Below the pieces are notes generated by a model, which worked only from the letters and a program-made list of their open reading frames with translations, made no database searches and was not told the origin of the DNA. 42,392 bases of DNA from Ruminococcus sp. UBA3665 (GTDB taxonomy: Bacteria; Bacillota; Clostridia; Oscillospirales; Ruminococcaceae), in the NCBI GenBank assembly GCA_002373165.1, contig DFJS01000038.1:1-42392 (forward strand), in the 5' to 3' direction. Each line of letters begins with the position of its first letter. The first letter of the stretch is position 1. Positions 8,895-17,023 of this stretch are shown here, piece by piece. Both the position numbers and the translations under genes were made by a program.

Positions 8895-9851
8895 ATGCTA
8901 CATGAAATTACAATCCGTCAGAACGATGCCGGCCAGCGGCTGGATAAATTTATCCTGAAATTTCTGCCGTCCATGCCGAAAAGCATGGTCTATAAACTAA
9001 TCCGCCGGAAAGATATCAGATATAATCACAAAAGATGTCAGGGAAATGAAATCTTGCAGGAACATGATATATTGCAGATCTATGCCAAAGAAGAATTTTT
9101 TTTGCCGGAGCGAAAAAAAATCATCCGGAAAGAATCCGTACCGCTTTCCCTGCAAATCTTACAGGAAGACTGTAATTTTTTATTTTTATACAAACCGGCC
9201 GGACAGGATGTTCATACCGGAGACAAAAATAAAAAAACTTCGCTGATTGAAGAAGTACAGGCCTATCTGATACAAAACGGAATCTATCATCCGGAACAGG
9301 AACAGAGCTTTGCACCTGCCCTCTGCAACAGAATTGACCGCAATACCGAAGGCATCGTCATTGCCGCCAAGAATGCCGCGGCACTGCGTGCCATGAACGA
9401 GGCAATCCGTCAGCACCAGGTCAAAAAGCAGTATCTTGCCATAACCTGCGGCATTCTGCCGGAAAAAAAGAAAATCTGTACGGCATGGCTGAAAAAGAAT
9501 CACAATACCAATCGTGTACAGATTTCGGCAGTGCCGGAAGATGCTTCCTGGCAGAAGATTATCACAGAATATGAAGTGCTTGCCCAACACGGTCAGAAAC
9601 AGCTTGTCCGGATTATTCTGCATACAGGACGAACGCATCAGATCCGGGCACATCTGGCCTTTTTAGGTGCGCCGCTTCTGGGCGATGCCAAATACGGCGG
9701 CACAGGCCGGGAACCGTATCAGTGTCTGTGTGCTGTATCTCTGTCTTTTCCTGATGTGACAGCTCCGGAGCTTCTCTATCTGAAACAAACCTGTATTCAG
9801 GCACCTGTTCCGGCATTTGTCAGAACATATTTTCCCGAAACGGAATTATAA
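8895..9851 (+). CDS. RluA-family rRNA/tRNA pseudouridine synthase
   Basis: A 318-aa enzyme that isomerises uridine to pseudouridine in RNA. The first 65 residues form an S4 RNA-binding domain (AGQRLDKFI...SMVYKLIRRKDIRYN). The catalytic motif is NRIDRNTEG with D148 as nucleophile; most relatives have HRLD, so the His-to-Asn change is slightly unusual. HTGRTHQIRAHL near residue 245 completes the active site. Which RNA position it modifies cannot be told from sequence (RluC/RluD-like). It has its own promoter and is one of only two plus-strand genes. Its 3' end overlaps the ligA 3' end by 6 bases. Confidence 0.93.
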   Translation: MLHEITIRQNDAGQRLDKFILKFLPSMPKSMVYKLIRRKDIRYNHKRCQGNEILQEHDILQIYAKEEFFLPERKKIIRKESVPLSLQILQEDCNFLFLYKPAGQDVHTGDKNKKTSLIEEVQAYLIQNGIYHPEQEQSFAPALCNRIDRNTEGIVIAAKNAAALRAMNEAIRQHQVKKQYLAITCGILPEKKKICTAWLKKNHNTNRVQISAVPEDASWQKIITEYEVLAQHGQKQLVRIILHTGRTHQIRAHLAFLGAPLLGDAKYGGTGREPYQCLCAVSLSFPDVTAPELLYLKQTCIQAPVPAFVRTYFPETEL

Positions 9852-11834
9852 TTTTTCAAGAAATTCCGTTTCACTCAGAACAGCAATTCCCAGATCCTGT
9901 GCTTTGGTGAGTTTGCTTCCGGCATCTTCTCCGGCAATCACATAATCCGTCTTTTTCGAGACAGAACCGGAGACTTTGCCGCCGGCGGCTTCTATGCGCT
10001 GTTTTGCCTCATTGCGTTTCATCTGTGAGAGCGTTCCGGTCAGGACAAACGTCTTTCCATGAAAGAATGCATTTTCAGAAACTTCCTGTTTCCGGTACTG
10101 CAAAGTCAGACCGGCCGCTTTCAGCTTTTGTATCAGCTTCTGAACAGATTCATCATGCAGTGCGGCAAAGAAATTCTCTGCCATGACATCGCCGAAGCCT
10201 TCTATTTCAGAAATTTCAGATTTTCCGGCCTGTTCCAGAGCATCCAGAGTCAGGAAACGATCGCATAATAATTTTGCGGCTTTCTGGCCGATATTCCGGA
10301 TTCCCAGAGCAAAGATCACTCTGTCGAGAGAAGCTGTTTTGGATTTTTTCACAGCATTGACCAGATTTTCGGCTGATTTTTTCTGAAAGCCTTCTAATGC
10401 CGTCAGCTGTTCTGCCGTGAGGGAATACAGATCGGCCGGGTCGCTGACAAGCTTTTGTTCCAGCAGCTGACTGATAATTGCCGTTCCCAGTCCGTCGATG
10501 TTCATCGCATCTCTGGAGGCGAAATGCACCAGCTGTTTATGCAGCTGTGCAGGACAGGCGATGTTCGGGCAGCGGAGCACACTTTCTCCTTCATCCCGGA
10601 CGGCCTTCGCGCCGCAGACGGGGCAGCATTCCGGCAGACGGTACGGCACAGCCTGTTCGGCATGGGAAACACTCCGGAGCACTTCCGGAATAATATCCCC
10701 GGCTTTCCGGACGATAATTCTGTCTCCGATGCAGATATTCTTTTCTGTAATAAAATCCTGATTATGCAGCACGGCACGGGACACGCTTGTTCCGGCAAGC
10801 GTAATCGTATCGAACACGGCAACCGGCGTAAGTGCGCCTGTTCTGCCGACGTTGACTTCGATATCCCGCAGCGTGGTTTCTTTTTCTTCCGGAGGGAACT
10901 TGTAGGCAATCGCCCATTTCGGCGTTTTGGAAGTTGCGCCGAATACTGTTCTTTGTTCCAGCGTATTAATCTTGATGACAACCCCGTCGATATCATAAGG
11001 CAGATTCTGACGGGAACTGCCGATTTCTTCAATTGTTTCCCGAATTTCACTGGCAGTACGGCAGATTTTCCATCCGGGTATCATATGAAAACCGGCCTGT
11101 CTGAGAAATTCCAGCGTTTCGCTGTGCGACGTGAATTCTCTGCCCTGGCATCTCTGCAAATTGAAGATAAAAATATCCAATTTGCGCTTTGCAGTAATTT
11201 CAGAATATTTCTGCCGGAGTGAACCTGCGGCGGCATTACGGGGATTTTTAAACGGCTGTTCGTCGTTTTCCTCCTGCTGTGCCACAAGTTTCAGGAACTG
11301 TTCACGGGGCATATAGACTTCTCCGCGGACTTCCAGCAGTGGCAGATTTTCCTGTAATTTCAAAGTCAGCGGAATTGTTCTGACTGTTTTCAGATTTGCC
11401 GTGACATCTTCTCCTGTAAAGCCGTCGCCTCTGGTTGAGCCGAGCACCAGTTTATTATCCCGGTATTCCAGCGATACAGAAAGCCCGTCGATTTTTGGCT
11501 CGACACTGAATTCTGCATCCGGAAACACTTCCTGACAGCGTTTTACAAAATCGTCCACCTGTTCAAAGCCGAACACATCCTGCAAGCTCTGCATCTGCAC
11601 GGCATGGGCGACTTTGGCGAATTGATTGGATGCACTGCCGCCGACTCTCTGAGAAGGCGACTGCGGCGAAAGCAGTTCCGGAAATTCCGTTTCCAGCTGC
11701 CGCAACTCCTGCATCAGTCCGTCATAGACATAGTCTTCCACACTGGGATTATCCTGCACATAATACTCGAAATTATACTGTTCCAGAAGCCTGGAAAGCT
11801 CCTGAACGCGCAGTTCTGCCTGATTTTGATTCAT
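9846..11834 (-). CDS. ligA: NAD-dependent DNA ligase
   Basis: A 662-aa ligase that seals nicks in replication and repair using NAD. The adenylated lysine is K114 in EPKIDG. An OB-fold, a four-Cys zinc finger (CPVC ... CPNIAC near residues 405-425), helix-hairpin-helix repeats and a C-terminal BRCT domain (FHGKTFVLTGTL...VIAGEDAGSKL) follow in the usual order, and the length is typical. The start at 11832-11834 is 8 bases after AGGGG; a GTG three codons upstream would overlap that site. It has its own promoter and stands alone, convergent with the pseudouridine synthase gene. Confidence 0.98.
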   Translation of the reverse strand: MNQNQAELRVQELSRLLEQYNFEYYVQDNPSVEDYVYDGLMQELRQLETEFPELLSPQSPSQRVGGSASNQFAKVAHAVQMQSLQDVFGFEQVDDFVKRCQEVFPDAEFSVEPKIDGLSVSLEYRDNKLVLGSTRGDGFTGEDVTANLKTVRTIPLTLKLQENLPLLEVRGEVYMPREQFLKLVAQQEENDEQPFKNPRNAAAGSLRQKYSEITAKRKLDIFIFNLQRCQGREFTSHSETLEFLRQAGFHMIPGWKICRTASEIRETIEEIGSSRQNLPYDIDGVVIKINTLEQRTVFGATSKTPKWAIAYKFPPEEKETTLRDIEVNVGRTGALTPVAVFDTITLAGTSVSRAVLHNQDFITEKNICIGDRIIVRKAGDIIPEVLRSVSHAEQAVPYRLPECCPVCGAKAVRDEGESVLRCPNIACPAQLHKQLVHFASRDAMNIDGLGTAIISQLLEQKLVSDPADLYSLTAEQLTALEGFQKKSAENLVNAVKKSKTASLDRVIFALGIRNIGQKAAKLLCDRFLTLDALEQAGKSEISEIEGFGDVMAENFFAALHDESVQKLIQKLKAAGLTLQYRKQEVSENAFFHGKTFVLTGTLSQMKRNEAKQRIEAAGGKVSGSVSKKTDYVIAGEDAGSKLTKAQDLGIAVLSETEFLEKL

Positions 11835-11887
11835 TCTGCACACCCCTGTATCATTTTTATCAGATCAGCATCCTTTCTGACTTTTTC

Positions 11888-11916
11888 AGTATAACATAAA
11901 TAACTTAAAAAGTCAA
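11888..11916 (-). promoter_or_regulatory. Promoter of ligA
   Basis: On the minus strand TTGACT (11911-11916), 17 bases, then TATACT (11888-11893). This is a strong vegetative promoter match about 54 bases upstream of the ligA start. It lies downstream of the terminator at 11984-12019, so ligA is separated from the his operon. Confidence 0.88.
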
Positions 11917-11983
11917 GAGGATTTTGACTAATCTTATCATAACATATCAGATGTTCAAAAAATGCATTACTAAGAAAATTTTT

Positions 11984-12019
11984 AAAAAAAAATCCGGAAA
12001 CAGAAGCTGTCTCCGGATT
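11984..12019 (-). terminator. Intrinsic terminator after the Cys-rich gene / his operon
   Basis: Read on the minus strand, a 13-base stem (AATCCGGAGACAG pairing with CTGTTTCCGGATT, one G-U pair) with a 3-base loop at 11991-12019 is followed by a run of about nine U residues. It begins 15 bases after the stop of the Cys-rich gene and is the only textbook Rho-independent terminator seen in the window. Confidence 0.92.
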
Positions 12020-12033
12020 GGGAACTATCCTGT

Positions 12034-12828
12034 TCAGGAACCGCATTCACAGCCGGGGCGGTGTTCGGGTCTGGCATCGCAGGAATCGCCAAGGGTCATA
12101 GGCGAAAATTCTTCCGCCGGGAAACGCATTTTATCGAACACAGCGCAGGGTGTCTCAGTATCAAGACTGCATTCTTTCGATGGGATAGTATAATCAAACG
12201 TAGGCACCATGACAGTCACGGGACGGGTGAGTTCAATCACGGAGAACAGCCCCAGTGTCATGATGACAGTCCGCATAGTCGGCGGAAGAGCATCGGGTTT
12301 CTGGCAGGAATCGCACTGCCGGCAGACTGTGCCGATTTTGGTCTCCAGCGCAAGCGGCGGCACAACCTGCACATTGGCCGTAGGCAGATTGACGACTTCG
12401 CAGCATTCATCCGTTTTGCCGAGCTGGCAGCCGTTGCTGTAGAACGTCTGGGTATTGGATTCGCTTCCGTAGAGGATGCTGCTTTTGCTGGCGTAAACCG
12501 TGCCTGTCAGCACTTTGGGCTGATCACAGGCGCAGGTATAGGCAAGCAATTCCACTCTGAATGTAAATGTCAGGTCGATATTATAGAACCCTCTGTTGAA
12601 AGGCACGGGTTCGATTCTCATGCAGACATCGGCGACTCTGACACATTTACTCTTGACTAACTGCACATTGCAGGGCAGTTCGCCGCAGTCGAGAATGACG
12701 GGAACATTCGAGATGCAATCTCTGTCGCTGCAACTGTCGAACACGCGGCTGACTTTGATCGGGACGGCATTTCTGCCGTCGGGGCGGCGGTCCAGTTCCT
12801 CCGCCATCGGAGATGTATCGAAATTCAT
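12034..12828 (-). CDS. Cys-rich conserved clostridial protein, unknown function
   Basis: A 264-aa protein with 19 cysteines, several in close pairs (YTCACD, ECCEVV, CRQCDSC, CECGS at the end). It has no signal peptide and no membrane segment. Blocks such as VSRVFDSCSDRDCI, FNRGFYNIDLTFTF and NLPTANVQVVPPL resemble an unnamed family I recall from spore-forming Clostridia; a coat-type or metal/disulfide-stabilised structural role is a guess. AGGAGG lies 12 bases before the ATG and is part of a 12-bp hairpin. The gene follows hisI and precedes a strong terminator, so it may be the last gene of the his transcript or a separate unit. Confidence 0.75.
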   Translation of the reverse strand: MNFDTSPMAEELDRRPDGRNAVPIKVSRVFDSCSDRDCISNVPVILDCGELPCNVQLVKSKCVRVADVCMRIEPVPFNRGFYNIDLTFTFRVELLAYTCACDQPKVLTGTVYASKSSILYGSESNTQTFYSNGCQLGKTDECCEVVNLPTANVQVVPPLALETKIGTVCRQCDSCQKPDALPPTMRTVIMTLGLFSVIELTRPVTVMVPTFDYTIPSKECSLDTETPCAVFDKMRFPAEEFSPMTLGDSCDARPEHRPGCECGS

Positions 12829-12835
12829 AAAAATA

Positions 12836-12883
12836 ACAAACCTCCTGTCTTGATGGATAGTATATCCTATTCAGGAGGTTTGT
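12836..12883 (-). promoter_or_regulatory. Hairpin occluding the ribosome binding site of the Cys-rich gene
   Basis: A perfect 12-bp inverted repeat (ACAAACCTCCTG at 12872-12883 and CAGGAGGTTTGT at 12836-12847 on the minus strand) with a smaller 5-bp stem (12855-12859 / 12863-12867) inside its loop. The right arm contains the AGGAGG of the downstream gene. A TATACT sits in the loop but has no -35 match. The tail TTATTTTT could also make this a weak terminator for hisI. Confidence 0.7.
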
Positions 12884-12892
12884 ATTTTGTGA

Positions 12893-13243
12893 CTATTTTT
12901 TTATTTCCGGCTCGCCGTAAATCTGCTTGAAGAAACAGCTGTAAGAGCCGGTATGGCAGGCATTTCCTGTCTGTTCGACGTTGACTAAGAGCGTATCATC
13001 ATCGCAGTCGGCAAAAATAGAGACGACTTTCTGCAAGTGGCCGCTGGTTGCGCCCTTGTTCCAGAGTTCCTGTCTTGATCTGCTCCAGTACCAGGTATAG
13101 CCTGTTTCGAGTGTTTTTTGCAGACTTTCTCTGTTCATGTAAGCGAGCATCAGCACCTGTTTCGTATTGACATCCACGGCGATGGCCGGAATCAGATCGC
13201 TTTTTTTAAAATATTTATCCAGATTATTCCATTCTGCCTGCAT
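12893..13243 (-). CDS. hisI: Phosphoribosyl-AMP cyclohydrolase
   Basis: A 116-aa enzyme that opens the purine ring of PR-AMP, the third step of histidine synthesis. It has the family blocks VLMLAYMNRESL, TWYWSRSRQELWNKGATSGH and the metal-binding DCDDDTLL and GNACHTGSYSCF. It contains only the HisI domain: there is no C-terminal HisE pyrophosphohydrolase as in fused forms. The start at 13241-13243 has AAGGAG; a 15-residue longer frame would run into the upstream gene. It lies 10 bases after the Imm51-like gene and is the last his gene of the operon. Confidence 0.96.
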   Translation of the reverse strand: MQAEWNNLDKYFKKSDLIPAIAVDVNTKQVLMLAYMNRESLQKTLETGYTWYWSRSRQELWNKGATSGHLQKVVSIFADCDDDTLLVNVEQTGNACHTGSYSCFFKQIYGEPEIKK

Positions 13244-13253
13244 GATAGTCTCC

Positions 13254-13613
13254 TTATCTGTTTTCGGCACGGCTGAACAGATCTGCAATCAGAGCGGCAT
13301 CCTCACAGGCATCTTTGAACGCGAGGGCAAAATCCGCCAGCGATTCAGCATCTTCAGAATAAACCACGAACAGATCAGCCTCAGAATCGAATTCAAAGCT
13401 GTCATCTTCTCCCTCATAGACTTCTGCGAGGAAAATTTCTGCCAGTGATTCCCAGTCATAGCCGTTACCGATAAAGCCGTCATCTTCTCTGGAAAGAAAC
13501 AGTTCTTTCAGGTAACCTGCACCGGCTTCCAGACTCAGGGAAGCCTGTTCTTCGTCAGAAGAAAAACGGAACGGTTCAATTTTTCTCTGAAATTTTTCGC
13601 TTGTAAAATCCAT
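13254..13613 (-). CDS. Imm51-like immunity-family protein
   Basis: A 119-aa acidic soluble protein. The block GNGYDWESLAEIFLAE, then FEFDSEADLFVVYSED and LADFALAFKDACED, matches what I remember of Imm51, a family predicted from polymorphic-toxin loci; this needs a profile search. No toxin is nearby. It sits between hisF and hisI, with AAGGAGG upstream of its ATG and a 10-base gap to hisI, so it is co-transcribed with histidine genes. Either an orphan immunity protein or a domesticated regulator is possible. Confidence 0.6.
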   Translation of the reverse strand: MDFTSEKFQRKIEPFRFSSDEEQASLSLEAGAGYLKELFLSREDDGFIGNGYDWESLAEIFLAEVYEGEDDSFEFDSEADLFVVYSEDAESLADFALAFKDACEDAALIADLFSRAENR

Positions 13614-13648
13614 AATAAATCCTCCTTGTACTGATAAAAAATTTTATC

Positions 13649-14407
13649 TCATGTTCTGACAATGATATGCTTGCTTCTGCAATCGGCTTTGACCTCGCCG
13701 ACTGTCAGTTCTTTAAAATGAAACAGTGAAGCGGCCAGTGCTGCCGAACAGTCTGTTTTCTCGAATGCTTCGGCGAAATGTTCCAGTTTGCCGGCTCCGC
13801 CGCTGGCGATGACAGGAATTTTCACAGCATCGACAACTGCTTTCAGCATAGGCAGATCAAAGCCCTGTTTCACGCCGTCAGTATCGATCGAATTCAGACA
13901 GATTTCTCCTGCGCCGAGCTGTTCAATCTGCTTGACCCAGTCGAGCAAATCCAATTCCATATCAATTCTGCCGCCGTTGATGTAGACAGTCCAGTTTCCG
14001 GCTTTTGTTTTTTTGGCATCGATGCCGACACAAATACACTGACTGCCGAAAATATCAGCTCCGTCGCGGATCAGCTGAGGATTCTGTACAGCCTGGGAAT
14101 TGACCGAAACTTTGTCAGCTCCGGCGCGGAGTGTTTCCCGGATATCATCAACAGTTTTGATACCGCCGCCGACTGTCAGCGGAACAAATACTCTTTTTGC
14201 CGTTTCGCGGACAACATCGAGCATTACGCCGCGGCCCTCGTGGGATGCCGTAATGTCATAGAAGACAATCTCATCCGCGCCCTGACGGTTATATTCAGCA
14301 GCGCACTCGACAGGATCGCCGACTTCTTTGATTCCCTGAAAGTTCACGCCCTTGACAACACGGCCGTCGCGGACATCCAGACAGGGAATAATTCTCTTTG
14401 CGAGCAT
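13649..14407 (-). CDS. hisF: Imidazole glycerol phosphate synthase, cyclase subunit
   Basis: A 252-aa TIM-barrel subunit that joins ammonia from HisH to PRFAR, giving imidazole-glycerol phosphate and AICAR. MLAKRIIPCLDV holds catalytic D11; the second Asp is in CVGIDAKK near residue 130. Phosphate loops (VGGGIKT, IASGGAG) are present and the length is typical. AAGGAGG precedes the ATG. It is directly downstream of hisA; its partner hisH is about 2.6 kb upstream in the same operon. Confidence 0.98.
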   Translation of the reverse strand: MLAKRIIPCLDVRDGRVVKGVNFQGIKEVGDPVECAAEYNRQGADEIVFYDITASHEGRGVMLDVVRETAKRVFVPLTVGGGIKTVDDIRETLRAGADKVSVNSQAVQNPQLIRDGADIFGSQCICVGIDAKKTKAGNWTVYINGGRIDMELDLLDWVKQIEQLGAGEICLNSIDTDGVKQGFDLPMLKAVVDAVKIPVIASGGAGKLEHFAEAFEKTDCSAALAASLFHFKELTVGEVKADCRSKHIIVRT

Positions 14408-14425
14408 GATTTTCCTCCTTTCTGA

Positions 14426-15142
14426 TTAATTTCTTGTATAGTCTATGGCCTCTTTCAGATTTAAAGTACCCTGATAGAGGGACTTTCCGCAGATTGTGCC
14501 ATATAACCCCATAGCTACACAGGCTCTGATATCTTCCATAGTATGAACGCCGCCGCTTGCGATAATCTGACAATCAACAGCATCATGCAGAGCTTTCAGC
14601 TGTTCCTGATTCACGCCGGAAAGCGTTCCGTCTTTGGAGATATCTGTGAAAATAATAGTCTGTACGCCCATTTTCTGCATTTCTTTTGCAAGAGAGATAT
14701 AATCCACAGTAGAGGCATCCAGCCAGCCTTCAACGGCGACAAAGCCGTTTTTGGCATCAATGCCGACAGCGATTTTTTCATGATATTCTTTGACGGCTAA
14801 TTCGACCAGCTCCGGATTTTTCAGTGCCACGGAGCCGAGAATCACTCTGGAAATTCCCTGAGACAGGTAAGATTCTACTGTATCCAGATTCCGGATACCA
14901 CCGCCGACTTCGACTTTCAGGCTTGTATTTTTGGCAACATCCAGAAAGATTTCTGTATTGACCGGCTTTGCATCTTTTGCGCCGTCGAGGTCGACCATGT
15001 GAATCCATTCGGCACCGGCCTGAACGAATCCCAGAGCCGTTTGCATATAATCCTCGGCGACTTTGTGCGCCGTTCCGTAATCACCGCGGACGAGTCTCAC
15101 GCAGTTTCCGTCTTTGATATCAATTGCAGGTAAAATAATCAT
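14426..15142 (-). CDS. hisA: ProFAR isomerase (phosphoribosylformimino-AICAR-P isomerase)
   Basis: A 238-aa TIM-barrel enzyme catalysing the Amadori rearrangement of ProFAR to PRFAR. MIILPAIDIKDG contains the first catalytic Asp (D8), and TDISKDGTLSG the second. The start chosen is ATG at 15140-15142; an in-frame TTG two codons upstream (15148) is at a better distance from AAGGA and cannot be excluded. It lies between the 45-aa Cys protein and hisF. Confidence 0.97.
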   Translation of the reverse strand: MIILPAIDIKDGNCVRLVRGDYGTAHKVAEDYMQTALGFVQAGAEWIHMVDLDGAKDAKPVNTEIFLDVAKNTSLKVEVGGGIRNLDTVESYLSQGISRVILGSVALKNPELVELAVKEYHEKIAVGIDAKNGFVAVEGWLDASTVDYISLAKEMQKMGVQTIIFTDISKDGTLSGVNQEQLKALHDAVDCQIIASGGVHTMEDIRACVAMGLYGTICGKSLYQGTLNLKEAIDYTRN

Positions 15143-15161
15143 AATCAAAAAATTCCTTTAT

Positions 15162-15299
15162 TTATTTTTGGACTGTATATCCGCATAGAATGTAATCTTT
15201 TGGAAAATTGTATCCATTGGGAACTCTGATGGATAACGTTCCCATTCCGGCAAAGGCTTCACATTTTTTGAGTTCTCCGCCGCATTCACATTTTTTCAT
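15162..15299 (-). CDS. 45-residue Cys-containing small protein
   Basis: An ORF of 45 residues starting MKKCECGGELKKC and ending YTVQK. Four cysteines (C4, C6, C13, C39) could bind one metal ion. The ATG overlaps the stop of the S51 peptidase gene as ATGA, a standard coupling arrangement, and GAGGAG occurs 14 bases upstream. The stop is 19 bases before hisA. No family recognised. The overlap and uninterrupted frame support it, but it is short and unproven. Confidence 0.6.
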   Translation of the reverse strand: MKKCECGGELKKCEAFAGMGTLSIRVPNGYNFPKDYILCGYTVQK

Positions 15300-15871
15300 G
15301 ATAAAATAAATATCTCCTCATTATTGATGGTGATAATCTCAGCAGTTTCTCCGAGTGCTTCACGGCATATCCGATCATACGGCAGACCTCTGACATCATA
15401 ATGACATAACGGATATTTATCAGTCAGATGCAGTCCGGAATAGTCGCCGCCCTTGATATGATTATCATCATCACCCAGTTTCATGACATACTCGATATTG
15501 GGGCAAGCTAAATAAGCCCCGGCAGATACGCCGATATAATCCGCGCCGTTTCTGAAATTATCCAGAATCAGCTTATCAAGATGATATTTTCTGACATCAT
15601 GAAGAAGTTTGAACGTATTGCCGCCGGGAACATAAATATAATCAAACTGCCTGTGCAGAAATTCATCCGGGCTGGAATCCATAAAAACAGAAATATCTTT
15701 TTCCGGGAAGCCGAACTGCACAGCGGCCTGTTTTTCGACTCTGCCTGTGATTTCGCAGGTCATTCCGGCAAGGGGGAGAATCAGCAGTTTTCCGGAAGGA
15801 GCAGGAATGATTTCCCGGAATTTTTCTTTCATGACGGGTGACCGGAAACCGCAGGAACTGAATATTATCAT
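15296..15871 (-). CDS. Peptidase S51 family protein (dipeptidase E-like)
   Basis: A 191-aa class I glutamine amidotransferase-like hydrolase. YVPGGNTFKLL and YIGVSAGAYLACPNI mark the S51 fold, with S116 as the nucleophile in GVSAGA; H157 in PLCHYD is the likely catalytic His. Relatives hydrolyse Asp-X dipeptides, but the substrate here is unknown. The start overlaps the upstream LRR stop as ATGA and the end overlaps the 45-aa gene the same way. Its place in a histidine operon is not expected from known function. Confidence 0.8.
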   Translation of the reverse strand: MIIFSSCGFRSPVMKEKFREIIPAPSGKLLILPLAGMTCEITGRVEKQAAVQFGFPEKDISVFMDSSPDEFLHRQFDYIYVPGGNTFKLLHDVRKYHLDKLILDNFRNGADYIGVSAGAYLACPNIEYVMKLGDDDNHIKGGDYSGLHLTDKYPLCHYDVRGLPYDRICREALGETAEIITINNEEIFILS

Positions 15872-16464
15872 GAATTTTCCTCTAAATTCAGATTAAATTC
15901 CTGATACGGCCGGAAATCGAAATTATTTTCTCTTGCATAGCGCAGTGCATAGGTGCCGGGATGGCAATAAATTTTAACACTCTTTTTCAGAAGACTTGCG
16001 CTGTGAGAAGCAAAGGCATATTTGCTGATTTCCACAACACTGGGCGGTATATTGATTTTTTGCAATCCTGTTTCGACGATTTCCATTTTTGGCGGCTGCT
16101 GACCGTAAACGCCATTCACTGGCTCCGGTCTGACAGGACGCTCTGTCTGATTAGGATGTAAAAATGCAGCATTGCCGATTCTCTTAATTGTTTCCGGCAG
16201 TTTTATAATTTTGATAAAATCGAAATAAAAAGCTCTGTCCCGGATTTCGACAACCGGCTTGCCGTTAATCTGTTCCGGCACAATAATGACAGGTTCATCA
16301 AAACCGTTATATCTGTCAATCTGAATCCCGTCTTTACACTCAGAATAATCAAAAGGGATAAAATCAGGCTGTCCCGCACTGGAATTAGAATCTGTCAGGA
16401 GCTGTTTTTTCAGATCCGCAACATGCTGTTCTAAATCTGCTATTCTCTTTTCAAGTTCATTCAT
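15868..16464 (-). CDS. Leucine-rich repeat (BspA/LRR_5-type) protein with coiled-coil start
   Basis: A 198-aa protein without signal peptide. Residues 1-24 form a heptad-like coiled coil (ELEKRIADLEQHVADLKKQL). After a linker come LRR_5-type repeats (EIRDRAFYFDFIKIIKLPETIKRIGNAAF; INIPPSVVEISKYAFA) and a terminal YCHPGTYALRYARENNF cap. BspA-type repeats are usually on secreted proteins; here the product should be cytoplasmic and could oligomerise through the coil. It is a paralogue of the next gene and is probably a tandem duplicate. Confidence 0.78.
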   Translation of the reverse strand: MNELEKRIADLEQHVADLKKQLLTDSNSSAGQPDFIPFDYSECKDGIQIDRYNGFDEPVIIVPEQINGKPVVEIRDRAFYFDFIKIIKLPETIKRIGNAAFLHPNQTERPVRPEPVNGVYGQQPPKMEIVETGLQKINIPPSVVEISKYAFASHSASLLKKSVKIYCHPGTYALRYARENNFDFRPYQEFNLNLEENS

Positions 16465-16483
16465 ATAGAGCTAAATCCTTTCT

Positions 16484-17008
16484 TTAGATATCGTCCGAAA
16501 AGAATTCCGGATAAGGCTTGCTTGCAAGATTATGCGCCTGTGCGTATTCGCTTGCATATGTTCCCGGATGACAATATACTGTCAGATTCTGAGAACCCGT
16601 TTCCGGATGCAGTGCGGCATTGAAAGCCTTTTCTTCAATCAGGATAACCGATTCCGGAAGATTGACTTTCCGGACACTGTCCCCGAAGGCATAAGCGGCT
16701 ATGCGCTTTACCGTTTCCGGAAGCTGAACTGTCCGGATGGCATCGGACGAAAATGCGCCGATGCCAATGACCGTCACTGGCTTTCCGCCGATCTGTTCCG
16801 GAACGATTACATCCGGTTCCGGAATATCAAGACAGTCTTCTATCATTACGCCGTCTTCCACTTCGGAATAAGAAAACAGAATCTGTTCTTCCGGAACGGG
16901 CTGACTGCCGCCCTGTGCTTTTTCCAGCTGTTCCAGCCGCTGTTCCAGTTCGGCGACTTTCCGGGCAAGTGCGGAATCTTCTATTATTTTATCAAAATCC
17001 AAAATCAT
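16484..17008 (-). CDS. Leucine-rich repeat (BspA/LRR_5-type) protein, paralogue
   Basis: A 174-aa protein with the same architecture as its neighbour: a coiled coil (ALARKVAELEQRLEQLEKAQ), an acidic linker (FSYSEVEDGVMIEDC), the shared VPEQIGGKPV segment, LRR_5 repeats (GIGAFSSDAIRTVQLPETVKRIAAYAF; VNLPESVILIEEKAF) and a YCHPGTYASEYAQAHNL cap. It has no export signal. It lies 15 bases downstream of hisH and 19 bases upstream of the second copy. Function unknown; protein-protein interaction is the likely role of the repeats. Confidence 0.78.
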   Translation of the reverse strand: MILDFDKIIEDSALARKVAELEQRLEQLEKAQGGSQPVPEEQILFSYSEVEDGVMIEDCLDIPEPDVIVPEQIGGKPVTVIGIGAFSSDAIRTVQLPETVKRIAAYAFGDSVRKVNLPESVILIEEKAFNAALHPETGSQNLTVYCHPGTYASEYAQAHNLASKPYPEFFSDDI

Positions 17009-17023
17009 ATTTTTTCTCCTTTT

